This document shows, one piece after another, positions 16,341 through 25,547 of a DNA stretch of 64,000 nt. A model generated the notes under the pieces. That model was not told where the DNA came from. It made no database searches and saw nothing but the letters and a program-made list of their open reading frames with translations. Both the position numbers and the translations under genes were made by a program. How positions within the stretch are numbered: the first letter of the stretch is position 1; every line of letters begins with the position of its first letter. Origin of the DNA: Blautia hansenii DSM 20583 (GTDB lineage: Bacteria; Bacillota; Clostridia; Lachnospirales; Lachnospiraceae); the NCBI RefSeq assembly GCF_002222595.2, contig NZ_CP022413.2, forward strand, positions 442,501 through 506,500, written 5' to 3'.

Positions 16341-17159
16341 ATGGTAAAAAAACAAATAGAAAACTTTGATTTAGAGCAAATTTGTAATTCGGGTCAGTGT
16401 TTTCGCATGAAAAAGCTGGCGGAAAATAAATATAGAATAATTGTCGGTGCACGATATCTGGATGTTTATCAAAAAGATGGAGAAAGTATCTTTTACTGTT
16501 CTTTAGAAGAATTTACAGAAGTATGGGAAGAATATTTTGATTTAAAGAGAGCTTATAAGCTTTACATAGAGAAAATTAACCCCAAAGACACGTATTTGGT
16601 AAATGCAGCCAAGCTGGGCGGAGGTATTCGCATTTTAAAACAGGACTTATGGGAAATGATTGTTTCCTTTCTGATTTCTCAGCAAAATAATATTGTAAGA
16701 ATTAGAAGATGTATTGAGAATATTTGCAGGGAATACGGAGAAGAAAAAATAACGGCTTCAGGAGAGCATTATTATGCTTTTCCGAAAGCAGAAGCTTTCG
16801 CCTGTTTAGAAGAGGATGATTTAAAAGCCTGTAACTTGGGATATCGCAGTAAATATGTGGTTCGTGCGGCAAAAGCAGTTGTTGCCGGTGAAATAGATTT
16901 GCAGGCGATTGAAAAGATGAAATATGCAAAAGCAAAAGAAGAGCTGCTTAAAATATTCGGTGTGGGGGTGAAAGTGGCAGATTGCATTTGCCTTTTTGGA
17001 CTTCATCATTTAGAGGCGTTTCCGGTAGATACGCATATTAATCAGGCGCTTGAAAAGCATTATAAAAGGGGATTTCCGAAGCGCAGATACAAAGGCTTTG
17101 AAGGTGTTTTGCAGCAATATATCTTTTATTATGAGCTTTTTGGAGAGAAAACAGAATAG
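16341..17159 (+). CDS. OGG-type 8-oxoguanine DNA glycosylase/AP lyase
   Basis: 272-residue HhH-GPD glycosylase. The N-terminal OGG_N-like part (NFDLEQICNSGQCFRMKK) precedes the helical domain. The hairpin FGVGVKVADC carries catalytic Lys211 and VDTH carries Asp230, the same 19-residue spacing as Lys249/Asp268 of human OGG1. It excises oxidised guanine and can nick at the abasic site. AGGAAG ribosome site. Transcribed alone between its own promoter and the terminator at 17171. Confidence 0.88.
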   Translation: MVKKQIENFDLEQICNSGQCFRMKKLAENKYRIIVGARYLDVYQKDGESIFYCSLEEFTEVWEEYFDLKRAYKLYIEKINPKDTYLVNAAKLGGGIRILKQDLWEMIVSFLISQQNNIVRIRRCIENICREYGEEKITASGEHYYAFPKAEAFACLEEDDLKACNLGYRSKYVVRAAKAVVAGEIDLQAIEKMKYAKAKEELLKIFGVGVKVADCICLFGLHHLEAFPVDTHINQALEKHYKRGFPKRRYKGFEGVLQQYIFYYELFGEKTE

Positions 17160-17170
17160 AAATAACAGGA

Positions 17171-17204
17171 GAGTTGTTGCAGATGCGGCAGCTCTTTTTG
17201 TTTT
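17171..17204 (+). terminator. Terminator of the glycosylase gene
   Basis: GAGTTGTTGC (17171-17180) pairs with GCGGCAGCTC (17185-17194), partly by wobbles, around an AGAT loop, followed by TTTTTGTTTT. Its sequence resembles the hairpins at 241, 43101 and 56673. Confidence 0.8.
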
Positions 17205-17212
17205 ACAGAAGG

Positions 17213-17268
17213 TTGACAAATGTGCATCTGCACAGTAAAATTTAACTGAGGAAATGTGCAACTGCATA
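17213..17268 (+). promoter_or_regulatory. tetR promoter with two palindromic operators
   Basis: TTGACA (17213-17218), 17-nt spacer and TAAAAT (17236-17241). The spacer holds the perfect inverted repeat TGTGCA-tc-TGCACA (17221-17234); a second site, TGTGCA-ac-TGCATA, is at 17255-17268 in the leader, 34 bp away. This arrangement fits TetR autorepression, with control of the ABC genes by readthrough. Confidence 0.75.
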
Positions 17269-17278
17269 GGAGAAAATC

Positions 17279-17866
17279 ATGGAAAAAGATAGAAATAAGA
17301 AGATTGAAAAGACGAAGGCGAATATATTGGAAGCATTGCTTCTGCTGCTGCAACATAAGGAAATCAATGAAATTTCCATTCGGGAGCTTACAGAAACGGC
17401 GCATATACATAGGAATACCTTCTACATTCATTATACAGATATATACGATATTCTGGCGGAAGTCGAGGAAAATATGTGCAGGAAAGTAAAAGAAATGACA
17501 GATGGAATGGAGACGACTCAGCTAAAGGAAAATCTGGAAGTCGTTTTGGAAAGTGTGTTTGAGTATCTTTATCAGGAGAGGGAAAAGTGTGGGCTGATTA
17601 TGAGATACAGGGGAAGTGTTTCAAGCGGAAAAGGACTTGTGGAGTCTATTTTTGTAAAGTATTTGAATACTTTTCCAAATACCTTTAACGAGGCGTCTGT
17701 GGAATTTCAGGTACAGTTTTATTATTGCACAACCGGTGCTATGGGGATTGTGCGTTACTGGATGGAGCATGATTTTAAAGAAAGTCCCAAAAGGATGGCA
17801 GCTCTTACAGCAAAGCTTTTAACAAAGGGAATACAGGGTGCATTGGAAGAAGCCGGGAGAGGATAA
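17279..17866 (+). CDS. TetR/AcrR-family regulator of the ABC exporter
   Basis: 195 residues. The N-terminal HTH (ANILEALLLLLQHKEINE; ISIRELTETAHIHRNTFYIH; YTDIYDIL) is typical of TetR proteins; the rest is the helical ligand/dimer domain (FQVQFYYCTTGAMGIVRYWM). An AGGAG site precedes the ATG closely. The gene lies four bases before an ABC ATPase gene, with which it is probably cotranscribed. The two palindromes upstream are its likely operators. The inducer is unknown; by family habit it would be a compound moved by the transporter. Confidence 0.88.
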   Translation: MEKDRNKKIEKTKANILEALLLLLQHKEINEISIRELTETAHIHRNTFYIHYTDIYDILAEVEENMCRKVKEMTDGMETTQLKENLEVVLESVFEYLYQEREKCGLIMRYRGSVSSGKGLVESIFVKYLNTFPNTFNEASVEFQVQFYYCTTGAMGIVRYWMEHDFKESPKRMAALTAKLLTKGIQGALEEAGRG

Positions 17867-17869
17867 GCT

Positions 17870-18574
17870 ATGGAAGATTATGTAAAGTTGGAAAATGTAA
17901 CAAAGGTTTATAAAATGGGAGAAGTGGAAATCCGTGCGGCAGATGGGATTGATTTTTCCATATCAAAAGGTGAATTTGTGGTCATTGTAGGTCCCAGTGG
18001 AGCCGGTAAAACAACGGTTTTAAATATTTTAGGCGGTATGGATACAGCCACAGAGGGAAAAGTGCTGGTAGACGGAAAGGATGTGGCGAAATATACGCCG
18101 AAAATGCTTACAGGGTATCGCAGAGATGACATCGGATTTGTTTTTCAGTTTTATAATTTAGTGCCTAATCTGACTGCTCTGGAAAATGTAGAGCTGGCGC
18201 TTCAGATTTGCAAAGAGCCGCTGGATGCAAAGAGTGTTTTAGAAGATGTCGGACTGGGAGACCGTCTGGATAATTTTCCGGCACAGCTTTCCGGAGGAGA
18301 ACAGCAGAGAGTGTCCATAGCAAGAGCATTGGCAAAAAATCCGAAGCTTTTGCTGTGTGACGAGCCTACGGGAGCTTTGGATTACAATACAGGAAAGGCG
18401 ATTTTAAAGCTTTTGCAGGATACCTGCCGCCAAAAGGGAATGACTGTTATTGTCATTACGCATAATTCAGCCATTGCACCTATGGCAGACAGGATTATAC
18501 ATATCAAGAACGGAAGGGTGTCCGGTATGGAATTAAATCCAAATCCTGTTCCGGTAGAAACCATTGAATGGTAG
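17870..18574 (+). CDS. ABC transporter ATP-binding protein (MacB/LolD type)
   Basis: 234 residues. Walker [10 protein letters not shown] at 41-49, signature LSGGEQQRV at 140-148, Walker B LLLCDE at 160-165 followed by PTGALD, and the switch His in VIVITHNS. It energises the FtsX-like permease encoded 13 bp downstream. It belongs to the MacB/LolD/FtsE group of mechanotransmission transporters rather than importers. Confidence 0.92.
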   Translation: MEDYVKLENVTKVYKMGEVEIRAADGIDFSISKGEFVVIVGPSGAGKTTVLNILGGMDTATEGKVLVDGKDVAKYTPKMLTGYRRDDIGFVFQFYNLVPNLTALENVELALQICKEPLDAKSVLEDVGLGDRLDNFPAQLSGGEQQRVSIARALAKNPKLLLCDEPTGALDYNTGKAILKLLQDTCRQKGMTVIVITHNSAIAPMADRIIHIKNGRVSGMELNPNPVPVETIEW

Positions 18575-18587
18575 GTGGTGAGCGGAC

Positions 18588-21500
18588 ATGAAAAAAAGAG
18601 CAATAAGAAAAGACTTTTATGTAGAAATACGAAAAAGTCTGGGAAGATTTTTATCGATTTTCTTTATTGTAGCAATGGGAGTTGCGTTTTTTTCCGGTAT
18701 TCGGGCAGGAGAACCGGATATGCGTTTCTCCGGTGACGCATATTTTGACAGAAATAATGTAATGGATCTTCGTGTGATAGGAACTTTAGGTCTGACAGAA
18801 AAAGATGTAGAAGCATTGAAAAAGACAGAAGGCGTGGAGGCAGCAGAGCCGGGATATTCGGCAGACATGCTGTTAAATGTGGAAGGAAACTACAAAGTCC
18901 TGCATGTCGCTTCTGTTTTAAAGGATATGAATAAATATACCGTAGAAGAGGGAAGAATGCCTGAGAAATCGGGGGAATGTTTTATGGACGGAGACTTTTT
19001 AAAGGCTCACGGCTTTCAAATCGGAGATAAGATTACTCTTTCCAGCGGTACAAAAGATGCCGTTACCGACACTTTAAAAACAGACACTTTTGAAATCGTA
19101 GGAAGCGGCAGCAGCTCCATGTATTTTACTTATGCCAGAGGCAGCAGTACCGTGGGAAACGGTGAAGTCAGCGGCTTTATCGGTGTCCTTCCGGAGGATT
19201 TTGGGTTGGAGGCATATACGGAATGTTATGTGTCTGTAAAAGATGCAAAAGCGTTGACAGCTTTTACTTCCCAATATGATGTAAAGGTAGAAAAGGTACA
19301 GGAAAATATTGAAGAAATTGCTGACGAACAGGGAAAACGAAGGGTTGATGAAATTCGTGAAGAAGCAGAAGCAGAGCTTGCCGATGCACAGGCAGAATTA
19401 GATAAAGGAAAGAAGGAAGCAGAAGAAAAGCTTACGGATGCCAAAAAACAGATTGATGATGGAGAAAAACAGCTTCAGGAAGGAAAAGAACAGCTAAAGA
19501 AGGCAAACGATGAGCTTCAAAGCGGAAAAAATAAGCTGTATGCCAGTCAAAAAGAGGTAGATGTAGCCAAAAAAGAAATTTCTGACGGCTGGAGTCAGTA
19601 TAATACAGCCAAAAAAGAATTTGACGCACAGGAAGCAGCTTTTAAAGAGCAATATGATACAGGAATGGCAGAAATTGCCAAGGGAGAAGAAGAGCTTGCG
19701 AAAGCTTGGGATGATTTTAATAGTCAGAAAGCGGAATATGACAGTGGCGTTACAGCTCTTGCACAGGCGAAGGAGTTACTTGCGAAGCTTTTGGCAAGCT
19801 TGGAAAGCGGAATGTTGCCACCGGAGCAAATCCCTCAGATACAGGCACAGGCAGATGCGTTAAAAGCAGAGATTGCAGAAAAAGAGCCTGTTTTGCAGGC
19901 GGCAGGAGCGCAGATAGCGGCAGCACAGGCAATCTTGGAACAGAAGCAGCAGGAAGCAGACGTACAGTTTGCAGAAGCGAAAAAGCAGTTGGAGCAGGGG
20001 CAGGCAGCCATTGAGGCAGGAAGGCAGCAGCTGGAGGCAAGCAGGAAAAAGCTGGTTGAAGGCGAAGAACAGGCAAAGAAAGGACAAAAGCAGATTGACG
20101 CCGGTTGGAGTAAAATTCATGACGGAGAAAAACAGAAAACAGAAAGCGAAACTTTAGTTGCAGAAAATGAAGAAAAGCTTGCGAAAGCAAAGGAAGAATA
20201 CGAGCAGGGAAAAGCAGAGGCAGAACAGGAAATTCATGACGGTGAGGAAAAGATAAAAGACGCACAGTTGGAAATCAATAAGATTGAAAACGCTCAGTGG
20301 TATGTGCAGGATAGAAGCGCCTTACCGGAATATACGGGCTTTGGCGACAATGCAGACCGTATTCGTGCCATAGCAAAGGTATTTCCGATTTTATTCTTTA
20401 TTGTAGCGGCTTTAATCAGTTTAACAACCATGACACGTATGGTGGAGGAACAGAGAACGCAAATCGGAACGTTAAAAGCTCTGGGATACGGAAAGCTGAG
20501 TATTGCAGGCAAATATCTAAATTATGCTCTTTTGGCAACCATAGGGGGCAGTATTTTCGGTGTGCTTTTCGGAGAAAAGATTTTTCCTTATATCATTGTA
20601 AATGCTTATAAGATTATGTATACCCATGTGCCTGATGTGGTTATTCCTTATAATTGGGAATACGGAATTATGGCAGCGGGTGCGGCAATTTTATGTACAG
20701 GTCTGGCAACCTTTTTTGCCTGCTATAAAGAGCTTGCTTCCCAGCCGGCTGTATTGATGAGACCACCGGCGCCGAAACAGGGAAAACGAGTTTTTTTGGA
20801 AAGAATTCCGTTTATATGGAGACATTTAAGCTTTATCTGGAAGTCTACTATCCGAAATCTTATTCGCTATAAAAAGCGATTTTTCATGACAGTGTTCGGT
20901 ATTGGAGGCTGCATGGCGTTAATGATTGTAGGCTTTGGTCTTCGTGACTCTATTTTTGCCATTGGTAAATTGCAGTACGGAGAGCTTCAATTATATGACG
21001 GCATGGTTATTTTGAATACAGATGCAGAGGAAGAAGACAGAAAAGAGCCTGCGAAGTACCTTTCTTCAGAAAAAGAGGTTTCTGATATTATGGAGGGATA
21101 CTCAAAGAGAGTGACGATTTCTAAGGGAAAGGAAGAACAGGAGGTTTATTTAAGCGTACCTTCTGACCTTGAGAAAAACAAGGAGTTTCAGGTTTTCAGA
21201 AACCGCATTACAAAGAAGGAGTTTGAGCTGGAGAAAAATTCCGTAATTTTAACAGAGAAGGCGGCACAGCTTTTAGATGTTGAAAAAGGTGATAAGATTG
21301 TTCTTGAGGATAAGGATGAGAAACAGGTGGAACTTCAGGTAACGGATATCTGTGAAAATTATATGGAGCACTATCTGTATATTTCACCGGAAACTTACAG
21401 AGAGATTTACGGCGAAGATATGGAGCCGAATACCGTATACTTTAAGATGAAGAACTTTAATGAAAAAGGCGTAAAGGAAATCGGAGAAAATATTCTGGAT

Positions 21501-21971
21501 AAACGTGGGGCTTTGAATGTGACCTATACCTATAATATACAAGGGCAGTTAGACGATATGCTGGAAAGCCTTGACATTGTGATTGTAGCGCTGATTATTT
21601 CTGCAGGTCTCCTTGCTTTTGTAGTTTTGTATAATCTGAATAACATCAATATCACAGAGAGAAAACGTGAGCTGGCAACCATTAAGGTTTTGGGATTTTA
21701 TGATAAAGAGGTTTCGGCTTATGTGCTCCGAGAAAATATTTTGCTTACCATAATCGGTGTAGTAGTGGGAATTGCACTGGGAAGTATTCTCCATCGTTTT
21801 GTGATTGTGACAGTGGAAATTGACAGTGTGATGTTCACCAGAATTATTGAAAATATTAGCTTTGTGTTGAGTGCAGCGCTGACTTGTATGTTTTCCTTTC
21901 TTGTAAATGCAGTGATGTACTTTAAATTAAAGAAAATAGATATGGTAGAGTCTTTAAAGAGCGTGGAGTAA
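18588..21971 (+). CDS. Large FtsX-family ABC permease with an extracellular coiled coil
   Basis: 1127 residues. After helix 1 (about 18-37) comes a MacB-like periplasmic-type domain (60-245), then a very long Glu/Lys/Gln-rich coiled coil (about 245-585) built from heptads such as EKLTDAKKQIDDGEKQLQEG. The first FtsX unit follows (about 600-720; TTMTRMVEEQRTQIGTLKAL), then a second extracellular domain and the second FtsX unit (about 1000-1127; NITERKRELATIKVLGF). The coiled coil probably spans the cell wall. Paired with the ATPase upstream and controlled with TetR. Possible roles are peptide/lipid export or wall-hydrolase control; cargo unknown. Confidence 0.88.
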   Translation: MKKRAIRKDFYVEIRKSLGRFLSIFFIVAMGVAFFSGIRAGEPDMRFSGDAYFDRNNVMDLRVIGTLGLTEKDVEALKKTEGVEAAEPGYSADMLLNVEGNYKVLHVASVLKDMNKYTVEEGRMPEKSGECFMDGDFLKAHGFQIGDKITLSSGTKDAVTDTLKTDTFEIVGSGSSSMYFTYARGSSTVGNGEVSGFIGVLPEDFGLEAYTECYVSVKDAKALTAFTSQYDVKVEKVQENIEEIADEQGKRRVDEIREEAEAELADAQAELDKGKKEAEEKLTDAKKQIDDGEKQLQEGKEQLKKANDELQSGKNKLYASQKEVDVAKKEISDGWSQYNTAKKEFDAQEAAFKEQYDTGMAEIAKGEEELAKAWDDFNSQKAEYDSGVTALAQAKELLAKLLASLESGMLPPEQIPQIQAQADALKAEIAEKEPVLQAAGAQIAAAQAILEQKQQEADVQFAEAKKQLEQGQAAIEAGRQQLEASRKKLVEGEEQAKKGQKQIDAGWSKIHDGEKQKTESETLVAENEEKLAKAKEEYEQGKAEAEQEIHDGEEKIKDAQLEINKIENAQWYVQDRSALPEYTGFGDNADRIRAIAKVFPILFFIVAALISLTTMTRMVEEQRTQIGTLKALGYGKLSIAGKYLNYALLATIGGSIFGVLFGEKIFPYIIVNAYKIMYTHVPDVVIPYNWEYGIMAAGAAILCTGLATFFACYKELASQPAVLMRPPAPKQGKRVFLERIPFIWRHLSFIWKSTIRNLIRYKKRFFMTVFGIGGCMALMIVGFGLRDSIFAIGKLQYGELQLYDGMVILNTDAEEEDRKEPAKYLSSEKEVSDIMEGYSKRVTISKGKEEQEVYLSVPSDLEKNKEFQVFRNRITKKEFELEKNSVILTEKAAQLLDVEKGDKIVLEDKDEKQVELQVTDICENYMEHYLYISPETYREIYGEDMEPNTVYFKMKNFNEKGVKEIGENILDKRGALNVTYTYNIQGQLDDMLESLDIVIVALIISAGLLAFVVLYNLNNINITERKRELATIKVLGFYDKEVSAYVLRENILLTIIGVVVGIALGSILHRFVIVTVEIDSVMFTRIIENISFVLSAALTCMFSFLVNAVMYFKLKKIDMVESLKSVE

Positions 21972-21976
21972 GAATT

Positions 21977-22022
21977 CTTACAAAAGATGTAAGTGTTTTT
22001 TCCGGCTGTCATCTTTTATAAT
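21977..22022 (+). promoter_or_regulatory. Candidate BceR-type box and promoter of the bceAB-like operon
   Basis: TTACA (21978-21982), five bases, TGTAA (21988-21992) is an inverted repeat, extended by C/G to CTTACA/TGTAAG. A good -10 (TATAAT, 22017-22022) follows but its -35 is poor, as for activated promoters. With +1 near 22029 the repeat is centred near -44. BceR-like regulators use TnACA/TGTAA-type boxes, so the response regulator encoded at 24876 may bind here. Confidence 0.55.
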
Positions 22023-22054
22023 AAAGGTATCTTAAATAAGGAGATGAGGAGTAT

Positions 22055-22831
22055 ATGGGAAAAACATTATTAGAAATACAAGGGTTAAAGAAAAGCTATG
22101 GAAGAAAAGAGGGGGAGACAAAAGCTTTAAACGGCGTTTTCTTTCAGGTTTTGGAAGGGGAATTTCTGGGTATTATGGGAAGCAGCGGTTCAGGCAAAAC
22201 CACACTTTTGAACTGTATTGCAACCATGATAAAGCCCACAGAAGGAAAAGTTTTACTGGCAGGAGAAGATATCAGTACCTTTAAGGGGAAAAAGCTGGCG
22301 CAGTTTCGCGGCAAAGAAATCGGATATCTGTTTCAGGATTTTGAGCTTTTAGATAATCTTACAGTGGAAGAAAATATTCTCCTGCCTTCTGCCATACATG
22401 GAGACGATCAGAAACAGGCAGAAAGAAAATGTATGGAGTTGGCAAAATATCTGGATATGCAGGAGGTTTTGGATAAGTTTCCTTCCCAGATTTCAGGAGG
22501 GCAGAAGCAAAGAGCAGCGGCGGCAAGAGCGCTTATTTCCCAGCCGAAAATTCTGTTGGCAGATGAGCCCACAGGAGCGCTTGACAGTCACAGCGCCAAA
22601 AAGCTTTTAGAAAAAATAAACGGTGTGTGTGAAGATTTTAAAACAACGGTAATGATGGTAACTCACGATGCCAATGCGGCAAGCTATTGCAGCAGGATTT
22701 TATTTATTCAGGACGGAGTTATTTTTCATGAGCTTCGGCGTCAGCTTCCGGAGGAAAGTCAGTCTGATTTTTATCGAAGAATACTAGAAGTGACGGCTGC
22801 ACTGGGAGGAGGGAGCGCCAATGTTTTATAA
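22055..22831 (+). CDS. BceA-like ABC transporter ATP-binding protein
   Basis: 258 residues. Walker A MGSSGSGKTT (41-50), signature ISGGQKQRAAAARAL, Walker B ILLADE then PTGALD, and switch TVMMVTHD. The AAxRAL form after the signature and the partner permease place it with the BceA/VraD peptide-resistance ATPases. ATAAGGAG ribosome site. It overlaps the permease start by 11 bp, so the two are translated together. Confidence 0.9.
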   Translation: MGKTLLEIQGLKKSYGRKEGETKALNGVFFQVLEGEFLGIMGSSGSGKTTLLNCIATMIKPTEGKVLLAGEDISTFKGKKLAQFRGKEIGYLFQDFELLDNLTVEENILLPSAIHGDDQKQAERKCMELAKYLDMQEVLDKFPSQISGGQKQRAAAARALISQPKILLADEPTGALDSHSAKKLLEKINGVCEDFKTTVMMVTHDANAASYCSRILFIQDGVIFHELRRQLPEESQSDFYRRILEVTAALGGGSANVL

Positions 22832-24857
22832 TCTGATTAAGAGAAACAGCAAATCCGGCAGAAAAGAAAACAGCCTTTACTTTGTTTCTTTAGTGATTTC
22901 CGTGGTGGCTTTCTATGTGATTTTATCCATAGAAAATCAGGATGTCATGAAATTTATAAAGAGTATGGAAAGTGATGCTGTTCAGAAGCTTTTGCTTCTT
23001 ATTCCGATATTTTATGTGTTTTCGCTTTTTGTCCTGTCCTTTTTGGTATTTTTTACAACACGGTATCAGTTGGAGCGAAGAAGCCATGAACTAGGACTTT
23101 ATCTGATGATGGGAATGAAAAGAAGCCGCCTGTTTTTTATGCTCATTGCAGAAGATATGGTAAATACGGCAGTTGCTTTTCTGGCAGGCTTTCCCATTGC
23201 TATTCTGCTTACAGAGATTATCAGTCTTACTGTATCAAGAATAATTGGACTGGGAATTTTAGAACACCGTTTTACTGTTGCGTGGACGGCTGTTTTGTGG
23301 ACGGTGATAGGAATTGTTCTGATTAAGATTGTAATTATGAGCATTTTAAGCGGAATAACCGTGAATAAAGAGCCTTATGTGCTGATGAAAAATACGGATG
23401 AAGGCGAGAAAAAGAGAACCAAAAGACAGGTCTCGCTGTTTTTTCTTTTCATTGGTCTTATTTTTCTAGGAATAGCATATTCTTTGGGCTTGCGAGAAGG
23501 GCTGTGGGAGCAGATGCGTTCCCTTTTATGGACCGTACTCTTTGGAATAACCGGAACGTATTTCTTGTTTAAAGGTTTTTACTTCTTGTTTCAAAAAGCT
23601 TTGAAAAAGAAAACAAAAGGTCTTAGAACCTTTACCCTTCGTCAATTACAGGAAAGTATTTTTCTGAAAAGCGGATTTCTGGCATCCTGTTCTCTATTAC
23701 TTTTGCTGGCATTTTCTTGTCTGTCTTTTGGTGTTTCGGCGGCATTTTCACAGAAACCGGAACGTTTTATAGATTTTACCTTTGTCGGCGAAGAAGGGGA
23801 GGTAAAAGAGAAGCTGGAGAGAGCAGGTGTTATGGATAAATTTAAGAACTTCTATCAAATGGAGATTTCACTTATGCCTACCTTTGAAGGAGAACATACC
23901 TTTTCCAATAAAGAGATGATAGCGGCATTGGAAAAATTACCCATATCAGATGTCAGAAATAATATAATCAATAATCTGGAATATTCAGACAGCCCATATA
24001 TGGTGAGGTTATCCAGTTATAATCAGCTTCTGGAGTCAGTGGGAAAAGAACCTTTGCATTTAGAAAAAAATGAAGTGGTTTTATATGAAGATCCTGAACT
24101 AAGAGATGAAGAAAGTATAGGGATATTAGAAGAAGCCTTGAAAACAGGTGTGCGTCTGCAAATTGACGGGCAGGATTACCTTATGAAAGAAAAGGTCATG
24201 TCCTATGATGTGGTGACGGATAATAAAATTACCCTTATGGACGGGTTAATTGTAGAAGACAGTGTGTTTGATGCTTTACATCAAGAAGGCAATACAGAGT
24301 GCTATTGGAATGCAGTATTGGACAGTAAGATAATCGAAAAAGAAGGACTGATTAAAAGCTTTACGGATATCAATAAAGAGCTGACAAAAACGGGAATAGA
24401 TTATGAAAGCTATATGGAAAATATGGGAAGGTATTTGTTCTATATGGTGTCTGAGACGTATTTGGCTGTTTATATGGGTGTTATATTTTTGATTATCGGC
24501 AACACGGCAATTGGAACGCAGTTTCTTATGTATCAAAGAAAGACAGGAAAACGCTATCAGGCTTTGTTTGCCCTTGGAGCAGATTTTGCAAAGGCTTCAA
24601 AGTCAGGGAGAGCACAGGTGTGTTGGTACTTTTTCCTTCCGGTAGCAGTGGCTGTTGTCAGCTCTGTTTTTGGAATTTGGGCAATGACAAATGGACTTCT
24701 GGCTTCTTATTATGAACAACAGCAGAGCAGTATGATTGTGATGTCCTTTGTTGTAGTAATTCTCATTGTTGTGGTAGAATGGGTATATATCAGAGCGGTG
24801 ATGAAAAACAGTGATAGAAATATTCATGCTTTATTAGAACGAAAAAGAGATGAATAG
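22821..24857 (+). CDS. BceB-like FtsX-family permease (peptide sensing/detoxification)
   Basis: 678 residues with about ten helices and a large extracellular domain (about 310-525) between helices 7 and 8, the BceB/VraE layout (usual length about 650). An FtsX motif near the N-terminus reads RSHELGLYLMMGMKRSRLF. Such permeases detach cell-wall-targeting peptide antibiotics from lipid-cycle intermediates and signal to a partner kinase with little sensor domain of its own. The regulator and kinase follow directly. Confidence 0.88.
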   Translation: MFYNLIKRNSKSGRKENSLYFVSLVISVVAFYVILSIENQDVMKFIKSMESDAVQKLLLLIPIFYVFSLFVLSFLVFFTTRYQLERRSHELGLYLMMGMKRSRLFFMLIAEDMVNTAVAFLAGFPIAILLTEIISLTVSRIIGLGILEHRFTVAWTAVLWTVIGIVLIKIVIMSILSGITVNKEPYVLMKNTDEGEKKRTKRQVSLFFLFIGLIFLGIAYSLGLREGLWEQMRSLLWTVLFGITGTYFLFKGFYFLFQKALKKKTKGLRTFTLRQLQESIFLKSGFLASCSLLLLLAFSCLSFGVSAAFSQKPERFIDFTFVGEEGEVKEKLERAGVMDKFKNFYQMEISLMPTFEGEHTFSNKEMIAALEKLPISDVRNNIINNLEYSDSPYMVRLSSYNQLLESVGKEPLHLEKNEVVLYEDPELRDEESIGILEEALKTGVRLQIDGQDYLMKEKVMSYDVVTDNKITLMDGLIVEDSVFDALHQEGNTECYWNAVLDSKIIEKEGLIKSFTDINKELTKTGIDYESYMENMGRYLFYMVSETYLAVYMGVIFLIIGNTAIGTQFLMYQRKTGKRYQALFALGADFAKASKSGRAQVCWYFFLPVAVAVVSSVFGIWAMTNGLLASYYEQQQSSMIVMSFVVVILIVVVEWVYIRAVMKNSDRNIHALLERKRDE

Positions 24858-24875
24858 GAAAAGTGAGTGGGGTTT

Positions 24876-25547
24876 ATGAGCAGAATTACCATAGTGGAAG
24901 ATGATTGTTTTATGAGGGAAGAGCTGGCAGACATTTTGGAAAAGGAAGGCTATGAGGTGACACAAATCCGTGATTTTCAGAATGTTTATGAAGAAATTCA
25001 GAAAAGCAGACCGGCCCTTGTGCTTTTAGATATCAATTTGCCCCAAAAATCAGGATTTGAAATCTGTAAACAATTAAAGGAGAAAAATCTGTGTTCGGTG
25101 ATTATTCTGACTTCACGGATACAGATTGAAGATGAAATTCATGGATTGAAGCTGGGAGCTGATGATTTTTTAACAAAGCCGTACCATAAGGGACGGCTTT
25201 TGGCGCGTATAGAGAATACGTTACAGCGTTTTTCTGGCTTTGAAGGTATTTTAAAGGGAAATGGGTTTTATTTAGACAAACATACCTATACACTTTATAC
25301 AGGAAATTGTTCGAAGGTATTGCCTGAAAAAGAAGGAAAAATTCTGGAGGTGCTTTTGGAACATTCCGGAGAAATTGTTTCTAAAGAGGATTTATTTTTG
25401 ATGGTATGGGGAACACAGGTCTATGTAGACGAAAATATTCTTCAGGTAAATATGACACGGCTGCGCAAAACATTGAATACATTAGGGCTGAAAAATATGG
25501 TACAGACGGTTCGCGGAAGGGGGTATCTCTGGAATGGAGAAGAATAG
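24876..25547 (+). CDS. OmpR-family response regulator (BceR-like)
   Basis: 223 residues from the ATG at 24876; a GTG nine bases upstream is in frame but MSRITIVEDD is the normal start. Receiver residues: acidic ED-D near the start, phospho-acceptor Asp52 (VLLDINLP), Thr/Ser at ILTS, Lys101 in LTKPY. The C-terminal winged helix includes VWGTQVYVDENILQVNMTRL and the VRGRGYLW wing. It overlaps the kinase gene by 14 bp. It likely activates the operon through the inverted repeat at 21978. Confidence 0.88.
   Translation: MSRITIVEDDCFMREELADILEKEGYEVTQIRDFQNVYEEIQKSRPALVLLDINLPQKSGFEICKQLKEKNLCSVIILTSRIQIEDEIHGLKLGADDFLTKPYHKGRLLARIENTLQRFSGFEGILKGNGFYLDKHTYTLYTGNCSKVLPEKEGKILEVLLEHSGEIVSKEDLFLMVWGTQVYVDENILQVNMTRLRKTLNTLGLKNMVQTVRGRGYLWNGEE

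Noticed and set aside
19621..20265. ORFs opposite or shifted within the coiled-coil permease
   Set aside because: Repetitive Glu/Lys codons leave other frames open; they show no domain or ribosome site.
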